NCBI RefSeq assembly: GCF_014164585.1 | Contig: NZ_JACJFM010000038.1 | Coordinates: 1-48,287 of the forward strand | Direction of reading: 5' to 3' | Source of the DNA: Oceanospirillum sediminis | GTDB lineage: Bacteria > Pseudomonadota > Gammaproteobacteria > Pseudomonadales > Halomonadaceae | Length of the DNA: 48,287 nt | Part shown: one piece after another, positions 22,922-32,529 of the stretch | How the letters are laid out: the number at the start of each line of letters is the position of its first letter | How positions within the stretch are numbered: position 1 is the first letter of the stretch | Program-made: the position numbers and the translations under genes | The notes under the pieces: model-generated | What the model was told of the DNA's origin: nothing | What the model saw: only the letters and a program-made list of their open reading frames with translations | Database searches by the model: none

Positions 22922-24993
22922 CTATCTGAAGTCTTAAAGTAACGCACACTCTGATCCAGAGACTCTGCCAGCACCTGCAGCTGATCACTGTGCCTGACAG
23001 AGGAAGATGCCCCTTCTTTGATCGACAGCATAATCTGGTTAATGTCCGATAAACTCTGGTTCATTTCCGAGACGGTCATACTCTGCTGCATGGTTGCTGT
23101 CGCGACCTGAGCATTTTTCTCTCTCATATTCACAACGGCTGCAGATACCGTCTGCAGTTCATGACAGCTCTGATTAACCTCATCACTACAGGATTCTGCC
23201 TGCTGGCAACATAGTTTCAGCGTTGCTGCACTTTTCTCTGCACCTTCCTGTAACGCTTGTACCATCTCTTCAATGGTACTGACCGATCCTTGTGTCCGTG
23301 TTGCCAGAGAACGTACTTCATCAGCCACAACCGCAAAACCTCTGCCGCTTTCCCCGGCGCGGGCAGCCTCAATCGCCGCATTCAAAGCCAGCAGATTAGT
23401 TTGTTCAGCAATACTCTGAATCACAGTAATCACATCACCAATGGATTCACTGCTCTGATGCAACAGATGGATATGAGACATGGTGTCTGTCATGGCCTGA
23501 GATAGCTGTCGGATCTGCTCGCTATTCATTAATAGCGTTTGCTCTGCAGCAGACAAAGCTTGTTCCGCATTGACCGCATCTTGCAGTGTTGCTTCTGCGT
23601 GGTGTGCCACATCTGCTGCACTGGCTTCCATTTCTGTGGTGGTGGCAGCCAGCCGCTCCATTTCTGCACTTTGTTCTGACATCGCCGTTAACGCCTGATG
23701 ACTGATTTTACGGCCATGATCCGCCGTTTGCAGAACCTCTTTTATCGTCCGGATAATCTGCATAACCAGCGTATTTAAACCGGTTGCCAGCTGATTACTG
23801 CTGAGCGCCAGATAGCCCAGTTCATCCCGCCCCTGAACAGGCAAATTAAGCGTCAGGTTCCCCTGAGACATCTCAGACATACCAGCCACTACCTGATTCA
23901 GAGATCGGCGGATATAACGCACCAGCGCCAGCCCGGACAGCAGGGAACATATCACCGCCAGGATAGCTCCAGTCAGTGTCAGCCACTGTCCTTTATCGGC
24001 TGTACCGCGGGTACTCAGGCCTGCTACTGCAGCCCGTTCAACGGCATCTGTAATTAGCTGATCCATCTGCTGATCATTTTGCTGAGTTCGTTGTTCAATA
24101 CTCTGTAATAACTGCTCTGATGTTTGTAAGGCTTTCAGGCCTGCCAGATGTGCCTGTAGCATTTTGTTTTCTGTCAGTAGCTGTTCACGAAAAGGTAACC
24201 AAGTTTCATTAATGCTTTCCCAGGCTTCCTGATCAACCCGTTTTACAGCTTCAATGTCTGTGTCTGCTTTTTCAATGCTGCCGGTGATCTTCTGATATAA
24301 ACGCCCGGCGGCATCAGGCGCATCACTTTGCAGGAACGCCTCGATATGGCTATTGTTGTAAGCGATCAGGTCTCTTAACGGCTTGATCGCTTTGAGATAC
24401 TCATAATCAAACTGATCTTCCAGCAAATCTTCAAAGGTATAAACGATCTCACGATACAGCCAGTCAAACTCTTCAGACTGCTCTTGCTTATGCTGTTGAT
24501 AACGGGCGAATAATGTCTTTTGCTCAACAATCTGATAGGCCAGATTAAAAATAGCATCTGACTGTGCGGAGATATGCTGTAAAACCGAAGCTGTCTCTGA
24601 ACTAACCTGCCCTGCTTGTAATAAAACAGACAACTGGGTTTGTTGCTGCTGAAAGTCAGACTGTTTCTGTTCAAGAAAGCGTTTCATATACAGATCAGGA
24701 GAAGTATTATCCGGCACTTTAAGGTGGCCGGTGACAAATAACAGTAACTCATACCGTATATCTGCCAGAACCGCTTTCAGTTGATGGCTGAGTTGCAAAC
24801 CGGGAGTTGCCTGTTCTGTCACCTGAGTAATCTGGGAACGTACATGGTTAAAGCTCTGCCAGGAGATAGCAGACGATGCCATAAATAACAGCAGAATAAG
24901 GCTGAATGTCAGCGTGATTTTCTGGGCAATAGAAAACCGGATGCCGCCAGAAAAGCGAGTGTTTGTTGCAGTATAGGGGGAATGGGAAGTCAT
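22915..24993 (-). CDS. Methyl-accepting chemotaxis protein with large helical sensor
   Basis: A 692-residue chemoreceptor. TM1 is ~28-48; a long all-helical periplasmic domain spans ~50-335. Its size and helix-rich pattern suggest a helical bimodular (HBM) or tandem four-helix type rather than dCache. TM2 is ~340-360, then HAMP (~361-415). The signalling hairpin tip is [41 protein letters not shown] in the usual form. There is no C-terminal CheR/CheB-binding pentapeptide. HBM sensors often bind organic acids, but the ligand is not readable here. It is convergent with the two-component operon. Confidence 0.9.
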   Translation of the reverse strand: MTSHSPYTATNTRFSGGIRFSIAQKITLTFSLILLLFMASSAISWQSFNHVRSQITQVTEQATPGLQLSHQLKAVLADIRYELLLFVTGHLKVPDNTSPDLYMKRFLEQKQSDFQQQQTQLSVLLQAGQVSSETASVLQHISAQSDAIFNLAYQIVEQKTLFARYQQHKQEQSEEFDWLYREIVYTFEDLLEDQFDYEYLKAIKPLRDLIAYNNSHIEAFLQSDAPDAAGRLYQKITGSIEKADTDIEAVKRVDQEAWESINETWLPFREQLLTENKMLQAHLAGLKALQTSEQLLQSIEQRTQQNDQQMDQLITDAVERAAVAGLSTRGTADKGQWLTLTGAILAVICSLLSGLALVRYIRRSLNQVVAGMSEMSQGNLTLNLPVQGRDELGYLALSSNQLATGLNTLVMQIIRTIKEVLQTADHGRKISHQALTAMSEQSAEMERLAATTTEMEASAADVAHHAEATLQDAVNAEQALSAAEQTLLMNSEQIRQLSQAMTDTMSHIHLLHQSSESIGDVITVIQSIAEQTNLLALNAAIEAARAGESGRGFAVVADEVRSLATRTQGSVSTIEEMVQALQEGAEKSAATLKLCCQQAESCSDEVNQSCHELQTVSAAVVNMREKNAQVATATMQQSMTVSEMNQSLSDINQIMLSIKEGASSSVRHSDQLQVLAESLDQSVRYFKTSDRA

Positions 24994-25117
24994 AAGTATT
25001 AATGTCCCGTTTTATTCAGCCCGTTCAGAACATTGCCTGATACCGGCCTTATTATTGTGATAGGCGCTGCAATGAAAATTTTGTCAGATACGATGGATCA
25101 GAAGATGTCAGAAATGC

Positions 25118-25146
25118 TTTGCCTGAACACGCTCGGATCAGGCAAA
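25118..25146 (-). terminator. Hairpin ending the amidotransferase unit
   Basis: TTTGCCTGA (25118-25126) pairs with TCAGGCAAA (25138-25146), ~65 bp past the amidotransferase stop on the minus strand. The T tract on that side is weak (CATTTCTG); a better one (ATTTTTAAT) lies on the plus side. Confidence 0.45.
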
Positions 25147-25211
25147 ACATTTTTAATCACGCTTCTCAATAACACGCTATGTTTTCGAGACACTTAGCTC
25201 AGTACAGAATA

Positions 25212-25955
25212 TCAGGCTTCCATCGCCATACGGTCGTTCAGGAAACGCACCATCCAGCCAGCAACCATCAAAGAATCCGCCTTAGGATGATTTGTACGCA
25301 GGCCTTTCAGACCGTCTTCGGCAGTCTGCTCAGGAATCACACTGCCTTTACGTAACTCGATCAGCTCTTCTTCATAAGCCAGGTTAAACTCAGGATGCGC
25401 CTGGAAGGTCAGAATCTGATTGTCGTATACCAGCCCGGCATACTGACAGAAGTCTGAACAGGCAAACGTCTCGGCATTATCCGGTTTAACCACGACCTGA
25501 TCCTGGTGCATAGAGCTGATAGCAAAAGATCCTGCCTCTGCGACACCGGGCTGCTTTATAAACTCTGATGAACCACACAGCTCATAACGATGCAGACCAA
25601 CACCCCAGCCACCGGAAAACGCTTCTACCCGACCTCCAAAGGCTTCTGCAATAATCTGATGCCCAAAGCAGATACCGACCATAGGCCTGCCAGAAGCATG
25701 GATATCAAGAATCAGCGCTTTGAGGCGCTGCATCCAGGGATCATTGTGGTATACGTTGAATTTCGATCCCGTAATGATCCAGCCATCGCACTGATCCGCG
25801 CCAGCCGGAAACAGATCTTCCCTGACATCATAGACTTCATATTCAAAGCTGAAGCCTGCCTGATCAAACAGCTGGATAAACATATCCGAATAGGAGCCGT
25901 ATTGCTCAATCAGTTCATCCGGTGTGATACCGGTTGCCAGAATACCGAGTTTCAT
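25212..25955 (-). CDS. Class I glutamine amidotransferase (GMP-synthase-like)
   Basis: A 247-residue hydrolase; ATG at 25955 is chosen (AGGTAAG site; family N-terminus MKLGILATG) over an in-frame start at 26057. The triad is visible: nucleophile Cys in MVGICFGHQIIAEAFGG, His and Glu in FQAHPEF. The oxyanion strand is WIITGSKFNVY. It resembles GMP-synthase-like GATases rather than classic PuuD. In Pseudomonas the spu locus also begins with a GATase (spuA), which fits gamma-glutamyl-GABA hydrolysis, but that role is inferred from position. It is 209 bp from potI, with a GACT-gatt-AGTC palindrome (26005-26016) in its own upstream region. Confidence 0.8.
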   Translation of the reverse strand: MKLGILATGITPDELIEQYGSYSDMFIQLFDQAGFSFEYEVYDVREDLFPAGADQCDGWIITGSKFNVYHNDPWMQRLKALILDIHASGRPMVGICFGHQIIAEAFGGRVEAFSGGWGVGLHRYELCGSSEFIKQPGVAEAGSFAISSMHQDQVVVKPDNAETFACSDFCQYAGLVYDNQILTFQAHPEFNLAYEEELIELRKGSVIPEQTAEDGLKGLRTNHPKADSLMVAGWMVRFLNDRMAMEA

Positions 25956-26164
25956 TGTCTTACCTGTATATGTGTAGTGCTTTATTCTGACTGTTATACG
26001 CTTTGACTGATTAGTCACAAATATAAAAAGACAGAACAACTCATCCCTGCCCTTCAAGTCTCAGGAGCAGGAGTTTTAATATTCAATGTGATGCGTAACG
26101 GGCTGCTGAGTGTGGCCGGTAAAACACCTGCACCACACTTGGAGCGATTGATGCGTAAACGCTG

Positions 26165-26974
26165 TTATGAACTCATCATGCGATTTTGTCGGCGCATCTG
26201 GTACATGGCGGCGATCACACCAATGGCAACAATAGCGATCATCAGAGTCGCCAGCGCATTCACTTCAGGTGTTACCCCCAGACGTACTTTAGAGAAAATC
26301 ACCATTGGCAGTGTGCTGTTACCCGGACCAGAGACAAAGCTGGCAATTACCAGATCATCCAGCGACAGAGTAAAAGACAGCAACCAGCCTGAGATAATCG
26401 CCGGGGCGATCAGCGGCAGTGTCACCAGGAAGAACAGGGATGACGGCTTAGCCCCCAGATCCATCGCCGCTTCTTCCAGCGTCTCATCCATACTGGACAA
26501 ACGAGCCTGAACAATCACCGCAACATAAGCCATACAAAAGGTCGTATGTGCAATAATAATGGTGCCCGTGCCCCGGCCAGCGGGCCAGCCAAACATGCCT
26601 TCTAACGCGACAAACAGCAGCAACAGAGATAAGCCGGTAATAACTTCCGGCATCACCAGAGGTGCGGTAATCCAGCCAGATAACACCATTTTGCCGCGGA
26701 ATGGTCCGAATCGGCTCAGTACAAAACCGGCCATCGTTCCCAGTACCACCGCAAGCGTGGCACTGATAAAGGCAATTTTTACACTAAGCAATGCCGCATC
26801 AATGATCTGATCGTTATTAAACAGCTCGACATACCATTTCAGGGACCAGCCACCCCAGACAGTCACCAGTTTTGATTTATTAAAACTGTAAATAATCAGT
26901 GCAATTATCGGCGCATACAGGAACAGAAAGCCCAGACCTGCGGTGGTATTCAGAAATAAAGATCTGCGCTTCAT
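26165..26974 (-). CDS. potI: Polyamine ABC transporter permease, PotI-like
   Basis: A 269-residue inner-membrane permease with six hydrophobic segments and the EAA loop LEEAAMDLGAKPSSLFFLVTLPLIAPAI that docks on the ATPase. YAPIIALIIYSFNKS near the N-terminus and SLDDLVIASFVSGPGNSTLPM are typical of PotC/PotI. ATG overlaps the potH stop by one base (TGATG), showing coupled translation. It is the last gene of the transporter. Confidence 0.92.
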   Translation of the reverse strand: MKRRSLFLNTTAGLGFLFLYAPIIALIIYSFNKSKLVTVWGGWSLKWYVELFNNDQIIDAALLSVKIAFISATLAVVLGTMAGFVLSRFGPFRGKMVLSGWITAPLVMPEVITGLSLLLLFVALEGMFGWPAGRGTGTIIIAHTTFCMAYVAVIVQARLSSMDETLEEAAMDLGAKPSSLFFLVTLPLIAPAIISGWLLSFTLSLDDLVIASFVSGPGNSTLPMVIFSKVRLGVTPEVNALATLMIAIVAIGVIAAMYQMRRQNRMMSS

Positions 26975-27930
26975 CAGATAGACTCCTCTTTACCCTGACC
27001 ATTGCGGATCAGCATGATTGGCAGTACCAGAACAATCAGCATGACAATGGCTACGGCAGAAGCCATTGGCCAGTCACGGTTCAGGAAGAATTCATCCCAG
27101 AGCACCCGGCCAATCATCAGAGTATCTGAACCACCCAGCAATGCCGGAATCACAAACTCACCGACTGCCGGGATAAATACCAGCAAACAACCTGCGACAA
27201 TACCAGGCAGAGCCAGCGGCAGTGTAATCAGGAAAAAGCTTTGGGCCGGACGACAGCCCAGGTCTTCTGCGGCCTCCAGCAGCGTTATATCCAGCTTTTC
27301 CAGCGCACTGTACAAAGGCAACACCATAAATGGCAGATAGGTATAAACAATACCGATATATACCGCAAAGTCGGTCTGCAGCAGTGTTAATGGCTGATCA
27401 ATAATGCCAATGCCCAGCAGAAACTCATTCACAATACCGTTTTTTTTCAGAAACCCCATCCAGGCGTAAACACGTAGCAGAAAAGAGGTCCAGAATGGCA
27501 GAATCACCAAGGCCAGCAATACGCCACGCTTAGAACTTTCAGTACGGGCAATCAGATAAGCGATGGGAAATGCTACCAGTAAAGTAAAAAATGTAGAGAC
27601 CGCTGCAATTTTAATCGAGCTGAGATAAGCATCCAGATAGAAAGCATCTTCAAACAGATACAGGTAGTTGCCCAGGTTCAGCTTCAGGTTGATATACGCT
27701 TCTTCCAGATCCCATTCCAGCAATGAGGTGTAAGGTGGTACTGCAATGGCTGTTTCTGACAGTGATATTTTGAACACCACCAGAAAAGGTATAAAAAAGA
27801 AGATGCCCAGCCATAACATGGGTACGGCAACAACGGAAAGACGTCCCCAGTTAATACGGCGGATAAAGTTATACTTCGTCATCAGAGATGATGATTCTTC
27901 AATCCATGGCAAGCGTGATGTAGTACTCAT
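26974..27930 (-). CDS. potH: Polyamine ABC transporter permease, PotH-like
   Basis: A 318-residue permease. After a ~30-residue cytoplasmic leader it has TM1 (VAVPMLWLGIFFFIPFLVVFKISLS), a long loop, five further TMs and the EAA motif LLEAAEDLGCRPAQSFFLITLPLALPGI. FIPAVGEFVIPALLGGSDTLMIG is characteristic of PotB/PotH. The start overlaps the potG stop by 4 bp. Confidence 0.92.
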   Translation of the reverse strand: MSTTSRLPWIEESSSLMTKYNFIRRINWGRLSVVAVPMLWLGIFFFIPFLVVFKISLSETAIAVPPYTSLLEWDLEEAYINLKLNLGNYLYLFEDAFYLDAYLSSIKIAAVSTFFTLLVAFPIAYLIARTESSKRGVLLALVILPFWTSFLLRVYAWMGFLKKNGIVNEFLLGIGIIDQPLTLLQTDFAVYIGIVYTYLPFMVLPLYSALEKLDITLLEAAEDLGCRPAQSFFLITLPLALPGIVAGCLLVFIPAVGEFVIPALLGGSDTLMIGRVLWDEFFLNRDWPMASAVAIVMLIVLVLPIMLIRNGQGKEESI

Positions 27931-29117
27931 GATGTCAATACCACGCTGCTGTCTTCAGTCCAGGACAGGTAAACCTGATCATCCCAGGTAAAACGCTCAC
28001 CCACTTCCCGATTAAAGTTTGGTTGCGTGACCCGAACTTCTTTACCGCTGTCCAGACGCACTTTGAACACCGTCAGACTGCCCATGTAGGCAAAATCCAT
28101 AATACGCCCGTGCAGGCAATTTTCTTTCTGCTCAGGCTGCTCATGGCCCAGGCGGATTTTCTCCGGACGGACCGCCACATGAACCACCTGATGCGGCGCA
28201 CAGCTGATACCGTGATTGATATAGAGCACACCACCGGCTTCTTCAGACTGAATTCTTACCGTATCCGGTTCATCTTCAATCACCACACCTTCGAACAGAT
28301 TGACCGAACCAATAAATTCGGCAACAAAACGACTGTTCGGGTATTCATACACATCATGGGGTTCGTCAGTCTGAACAATCACACCATGATTCATAACACC
28401 GATCCGGGATGCCAGAGTCATGGCTTCTTCCTGATCATGAGTCACCACAACAAAGGTAACACCCAGTTCATCCTGAATATTAATCAGCTCAAACTGGGTT
28501 TCCTCTCTGAGCTTTTTATCCAGTGCGCCCAGCGGTTCATCCAGTAGCAACAACTTAGGGCGCTTAATCAGAGAACGAGCCAGAGCCACACGCTGACGCT
28601 GACCACCGGACAACTGGTGAGGTTTACGTTTGCCCAGATGTCCCAGCTGTACCAGATCCAGCATCTCCTGTACCCGGCGTTTAATCTCGGCTTTAGCTAC
28701 ACCTTCACGCTTCAGGCCAAAGGCGATATTGTCTGCTACGGTCAGATGAGGGAACAAAGCATAAGACTGGAACATCATATTGACCGGGCGATCCCAGGGC
28801 TGGACACCCGCCATATCCACACCATCAATCAGGATACGGCCACTGGTCGGCGTTTCAAACCCTGCCAGCATTCTGAGTAATGTACTTTTACCCGAACCGG
28901 AACCACCTAACAGACAGAAGAGTTCGTTTTTATAAATATTCAGTGAAATATTATCCACTGCTGTGAAATCACCGAATTTCTTGGTGATATTTTCAATTCT
29001 GAGAAAAGGTTCAGCGCCTTCCTGCTGCCAGAGAGGAACAGATGAAGTCGCCGGTTTATCCTTACCGGAAACTTCCGTTTCCTTGCTCGAAAAATCAATT
29101 GTCTGAGAGGACGTCAT
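27927..29117 (-). CDS. potG: Polyamine ABC transporter ATPase, PotG/PotA-like
   Basis: A 396-residue ATPase. It has a 35-residue polar leader, then the nucleotide-binding domain: Walker A GGSGSGKST, Q-loop FQSYALFP, signature LSGGQRQRVALARS, Walker B LLLLDEPLGALD and H-loop VTHDQEEA. The C-terminal ~110 residues form a TOBE/OB regulatory domain (VRPEKIRLG, FAYMGSLTVFKVRL). It energises uptake with PotH/PotI. It is separated from potF by 272 bp containing stable hairpins. Confidence 0.94.
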   Translation of the reverse strand: MTSSQTIDFSSKETEVSGKDKPATSSVPLWQQEGAEPFLRIENITKKFGDFTAVDNISLNIYKNELFCLLGGSGSGKSTLLRMLAGFETPTSGRILIDGVDMAGVQPWDRPVNMMFQSYALFPHLTVADNIAFGLKREGVAKAEIKRRVQEMLDLVQLGHLGKRKPHQLSGGQRQRVALARSLIKRPKLLLLDEPLGALDKKLREETQFELINIQDELGVTFVVVTHDQEEAMTLASRIGVMNHGVIVQTDEPHDVYEYPNSRFVAEFIGSVNLFEGVVIEDEPDTVRIQSEEAGGVLYINHGISCAPHQVVHVAVRPEKIRLGHEQPEQKENCLHGRIMDFAYMGSLTVFKVRLDSGKEVRVTQPNFNREVGERFTWDDQVYLSWTEDSSVVLTS

Positions 29118-29263
29118 AACAAACCCTCGTTATTTTTTATTATTTAACTCTGTAGTCTTACCGGCTGGCAGGCTTCAGAAATGAATAGGGAATCTCTGGT
29201 AAAAGGTTTTCAGCGTTAACTCATCCGATCATCGGTATGAAGCGGTTAAGCCTCTGGCCTGAG

Positions 29264-29345
29264 CTTGTCTCGGGACAAGTTGCGTTGTAAGGGCTGCAAA
29301 AACCTTTTGCCTGAAACTCCCCCGAACCAGTAAAACTGGTTCGGG
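29264..29345 (-). promoter_or_regulatory. Two hairpins between potF and potG
   Basis: CTTGTC-tcgg-GACAAG (29264-29279) and CCCGAACCAG-taaaa-CTGGTTCGGG (29321-29345) are perfect stems. The second lies 45 bp after the potF stop. Neither has a strong T tract on the minus strand, so they may stabilise the potF message or attenuate read-through, giving more binding protein than transporter, as seen in other ABC operons. Confidence 0.5.
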
Positions 29346-29389
29346 CTGATCGTTCAGTAATCAACACGGGTGATCAGATATCCGGAAAA

Positions 29390-30502
29390 TTAACGTCCCG
29401 TTTTTACATTGGTCCAGGAACGGGTCAGGATGCGATCAAATTTGGCAGTATGAGCGTTCTGCGTAAACAGATTGGCTTTTACCGCCTCAGAAGGATAGAT
29501 GCCCGGATTAGTACGCACATCTTCATTCAGCAGAGGCTCAGCGGCCTTGTTTGCCACCGCGTAGTAAACATAGTTAGAGATACTGGCGCTAATTTCCGGC
29601 TTCAGAATAAAGTCGATAAATTTGTGCGCGGCTTCAGGATGTGGTGCATCCGCTGGAATCGCCAGCAGATCAAACCAGACAAGAGTGCCTTCTTTCGGAA
29701 TGGTGTAATTTACTTTTACACCCTGACCGGCTTCTTCTGCACGGCCCTGAGCTTGCAGGATATCGCCGTTGTAACCCAGGGCGACACAGACTTCACCATT
29801 GGCCAGGTCAGAGATATATTTACCAGAATGGAAGTATTTATAGCTGGAGCGTACCGACTTCAATAGTGTTTCACCCTGTTTCAGATCCGATTTTTTTTCA
29901 GAATTAGGGTCAAGACCGATATAGTTCAGTGCGATAGACATGACTTCTGCCGGAGAATCCAGCAGAGCAATACCACAATCGGCCAGCTTAGCAGCAACTT
30001 CCGGTTTAAAAATCAGATCCAGAGTATTCACCGGCATATCACCCAGACGGGCACGGATCATCTCTTCGTTATAACCCAGACCAATAGTCCCCCAGGTGTA
30101 GGGCACATTGTGCTTATTTCCAGCATCGTGTCGGCTGACTTTATCAATCATCGCCGTATCCAGGTTGCCATAGTTGGTCAGTTCAGAGTGATTAATTTCA
30201 GCATAGATACCGGCCTGGACCTGACGCTCCAGGAATGCACCGGTTGGTACTACCACATCATAGCCCGTACCACCGGACATCAGTTTCGCCTCCAGCACTT
30301 CGTTGGAGTCGTAAACATCGTAGTTCACTTTGATACCGGTTTCTTTTTCGAACTGAGTAATGGCTTCCGGATTCATATAATCCGACCAGTTATAAACGTT
30401 CAGCACTTTTTCCTCTGCCTGAGCAGATAGCGCTGCTGTCAGTGCCAGAGAGACAGTGGCAGCCAGTCCTGTTTTTTTGAAAAGATGTGTATGGCGATGC
30501 AT
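29390..30502 (-). CDS. potF: Periplasmic putrescine/polyamine-binding protein
   Basis: A 370-residue binding protein. ATG at 30502 is chosen for its GGAGAAA site. The signal peptide is ~27 residues (HLFKKTGLAATVSLALTAALSAQA|EE). The mature start KVLNVYNWSDYMNPEAITQFEKETGI is the PotD/PotF signature; further blocks are YDVVVPTGAFLERQVQAGIYAEI, PYTWGTIGLGYNEE and VWFDLLAIPADAPHPEAA. It delivers putrescine or spermidine to PotG-H-I. A CGGTTAAC palindrome lies just upstream. Confidence 0.93.
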   Translation of the reverse strand: MHRHTHLFKKTGLAATVSLALTAALSAQAEEKVLNVYNWSDYMNPEAITQFEKETGIKVNYDVYDSNEVLEAKLMSGGTGYDVVVPTGAFLERQVQAGIYAEINHSELTNYGNLDTAMIDKVSRHDAGNKHNVPYTWGTIGLGYNEEMIRARLGDMPVNTLDLIFKPEVAAKLADCGIALLDSPAEVMSIALNYIGLDPNSEKKSDLKQGETLLKSVRSSYKYFHSGKYISDLANGEVCVALGYNGDILQAQGRAEEAGQGVKVNYTIPKEGTLVWFDLLAIPADAPHPEAAHKFIDFILKPEISASISNYVYYAVANKAAEPLLNEDVRTNPGIYPSEAVKANLFTQNAHTAKFDRILTRSWTNVKTGR

Positions 30503-30888
30503 TGATATTTCTCCATTTCTGGCTCTGTCCGGGCAGAACATCTGAGCACGAGCATCACGGTTAACCCGGACAGTTAACCGGTAGGCTCGTTAACTCATAT
30601 CTGAACAGACATGGGCCTGGTTCTTTTTTTACCTCTGAAGAGGATTATCAGCCGTATAGCAGAACCTGGTTGTTTGTTGTTGTTATCGTAGAGATCAGTC
30701 GGAGATCTCTGTTAACGGCGGCTTCAGACATCAGCACTGTAAGCAGCCAGTCAAATCGCTGTTCCGGGTTAAACCGGTATTATCGAATGTAAGTGACGCC
30801 TCCCTTCTATCCCTATACCCCTCAATGGGTATTTTTCTGTCCCCATCTGTGAGGGGTTTTCTGTCTGCACCCAATATCACAGCAGACA
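30503..30888. promoter_or_regulatory. potF upstream region with GTTAAC palindrome
   Basis: No gene. CGGTTAAC (30558-30565) and GTTAACCG (30573-30580) form a perfect 8-bp inverted repeat, and a further GTTAAC occurs at 30589-30594. AGAGATC/GATCTCT lies near 30695-30715. The stretch must contain the potF promoter; the GntR-type palindrome is absent here, so potF may answer to another regulator. Confidence 0.4.
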
Positions 30889-30921
30889 AGAAAAAAGGGG
30901 CTGACCTGAATGGTCTGCCCC
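30889..30921 (-). terminator. Rho-independent terminator after the glutamine-synthetase-like gene
   Basis: On the minus strand GGGGCAGACC-attca-GGTCAGCCCC (one mismatch) is followed by a run of six T residues, directly after the stop at 30928. Confidence 0.8.
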
Positions 30922-30927
30922 CGGATA

Positions 30928-32271
30928 TTACAGATAGCCCAGATAGGCTTCATACTCGACATCTGAAATTTGCTCGTGAAGCTTGCGCTGTTCCTGGCGT
31001 TTAGCGGCAGTAAATACCCGGATAAACTCTTCACCCAGATACTGATTCAGTACTGCGCTCTGACTGAAAATCTCAGTGGCTTCATCCCATTTGTTCGGCA
31101 GAATCAGATCCTGATTCGCTTCGGCATAGGCATCACCTTCTACCGGAGCCGGTGGCATCAGCTTATTCTCAATACCATAAAGCGCTCCGGTAAGGATCGT
31201 CGCCAGCACCAGATAAGGGTTGGCATCAGCACCGGCAACACGATGTTCAATACGACGAGCTACGCAGGGGCTTTCCGGAATACGAATAGCTACCGTGCGG
31301 TTTTCATAACCCCAGCTGGCAAATGTCGGTGCATGAGCGCCAGCCATAAAGCGGCGATAGGAATTCATACCTGGTGCAAAAGCCAGCATGCTATCGGCCA
31401 TAGTGTGCATCAGACCCGCTACGGCGTGTTTCAGCAAATCAGTACCTTCTTCTCCACCATTGTCGAAGACATTTCTGCCCTCTTGATCAATCAGACTGAA
31501 GTGAACATGGAAGCCATTACCGCTTTTATTACCGTAAGGCTTGGCCATAAAGGTAGCGCCATAGCCATGCTTACGTGCAACTCCCCGTACCAGACGTTTG
31601 AACATGATGGCCTGATCGGCTGCCAGCATAGGGTTGGGGACATGATTCAGGTTAATCTCGAATTGACCGGCTCCCAGCTCAGAGATAATGGTATCTGCCG
31701 GAACGCCCTGTTCTTCACAGACCTGACGTACTTCTGCAAAAAACTCTTCCAGATTGTCCATCTCATCAATGGAGTAGCAATCTGTCTCGGTCAGGCGGCG
31801 ACCGTGTCCTTCCGTCATGACCGGAGGCCGGGGACGCTGCGTTTTTTCTGATTCGCCATCCAGCAGGTAAAACTCCAGCTCTGTTGCCACAACCGGAGTC
31901 AGGCCCAGTGCTTTAAAACGATTCACAATCGCAGTCAGTGCCTGACGAGGATCAGCACTGAATGGCGAACCATCCGGATTGAACATCATTGCCAGAATCT
32001 GGTTTCTCGGTGATTTCGCCCAGGAAACGGGTACCGGTGTTTCATGAACCGGCATACAAACGCCATCACTGTCTCCGGTTTCAAACACCAGGCCGTTTTC
32101 CAGAACATCATCACCCCAGAAATCAAAGCCGATGACAGACCGTGGTAACTTAACGCCTTCTTCCATCACCTTGCCTAATGCACCCGCTGGCATACGCTTA
32201 CCACGCAGATTACCGTTCAGATCAGTGATAAACAGATCAAATTGTTTTTGATTGTCGGAGCTGGAAGACAT
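30928..32271 (-). CDS. puuA: Gamma-glutamylputrescine synthetase-like (glutamine synthetase family)
   Basis: A 447-residue glutamine-synthetase-fold enzyme; ATG at 32271 (GAGAGAG site) is preferred to an in-frame start at 32370. N-terminal DLFITDLNGNLRGKRMP is typical of PuuA/SpuB rather than GlnA. The catalytic part shows SELGAGQFEINL, ATFMAKPYGNKSGNGFHVHFSL and RIPESPCVARRIEHRVAGADANPYL. It would ligate glutamate to putrescine, the first step of the glutamylated pathway. Its position between potF and a GntR gene and opposite a SpuC-like aminotransferase supports this. The upstream region carries several copies of the TGATCAC-type palindrome. Confidence 0.85.
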   Translation of the reverse strand: MSSSSDNQKQFDLFITDLNGNLRGKRMPAGALGKVMEEGVKLPRSVIGFDFWGDDVLENGLVFETGDSDGVCMPVHETPVPVSWAKSPRNQILAMMFNPDGSPFSADPRQALTAIVNRFKALGLTPVVATELEFYLLDGESEKTQRPRPPVMTEGHGRRLTETDCYSIDEMDNLEEFFAEVRQVCEEQGVPADTIISELGAGQFEINLNHVPNPMLAADQAIMFKRLVRGVARKHGYGATFMAKPYGNKSGNGFHVHFSLIDQEGRNVFDNGGEEGTDLLKHAVAGLMHTMADSMLAFAPGMNSYRRFMAGAHAPTFASWGYENRTVAIRIPESPCVARRIEHRVAGADANPYLVLATILTGALYGIENKLMPPAPVEGDAYAEANQDLILPNKWDEATEIFSQSAVLNQYLGEEFIRVFTAAKRQEQRKLHEQISDVEYEAYLGYL

Positions 32272-32357
32272 ATAAACTCTCTCTCGAAAATGGCACCCCC
32301 TGGTCAGAACAGTATCCGCTGATAAATGCGCTGAATTTGTTCTGCCGGGTGTGGCTT

Positions 32358-32476
32358 GTTGATCACGCATCTATTTTTGTGATCACAAAAACTTGCTATT
32401 GATATGATCATAATTTAAAAAGATGGTCAACAACCGGAATTCATTTTATTGTTTTGCACCAATATGGTGATCACAT
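32358..32476. promoter_or_regulatory. GntR-type operator cluster between puuA and gntR
   Basis: TTTTTGTGATCACAAAAA (32374-32391) is an 18-bp perfect palindrome. Related sites are TTGATCACG (~32359-32367), ATGATCAT (32405-32412) and GTGATCAC in TGGTGATCACAT (32467-32474). They cover both divergent promoters and match the two sites ahead of the aminotransferase gene. GntR/FCD proteins usually autoregulate through such palindromes. Binding is inferred. Confidence 0.75.
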
Positions 32477-32529
32477 TTAGTATAGAAGCACTATTTCAGT
32501 GATTCAGATTCAGGGGACCTGAATAGCCA

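Noticed and set aside
30970-31851. Plus-strand open frame of 293 codons opposite puuA
   Set aside because: Antisense shadow of a clear glutamine-synthetase-family gene, with composition unlike a real protein.
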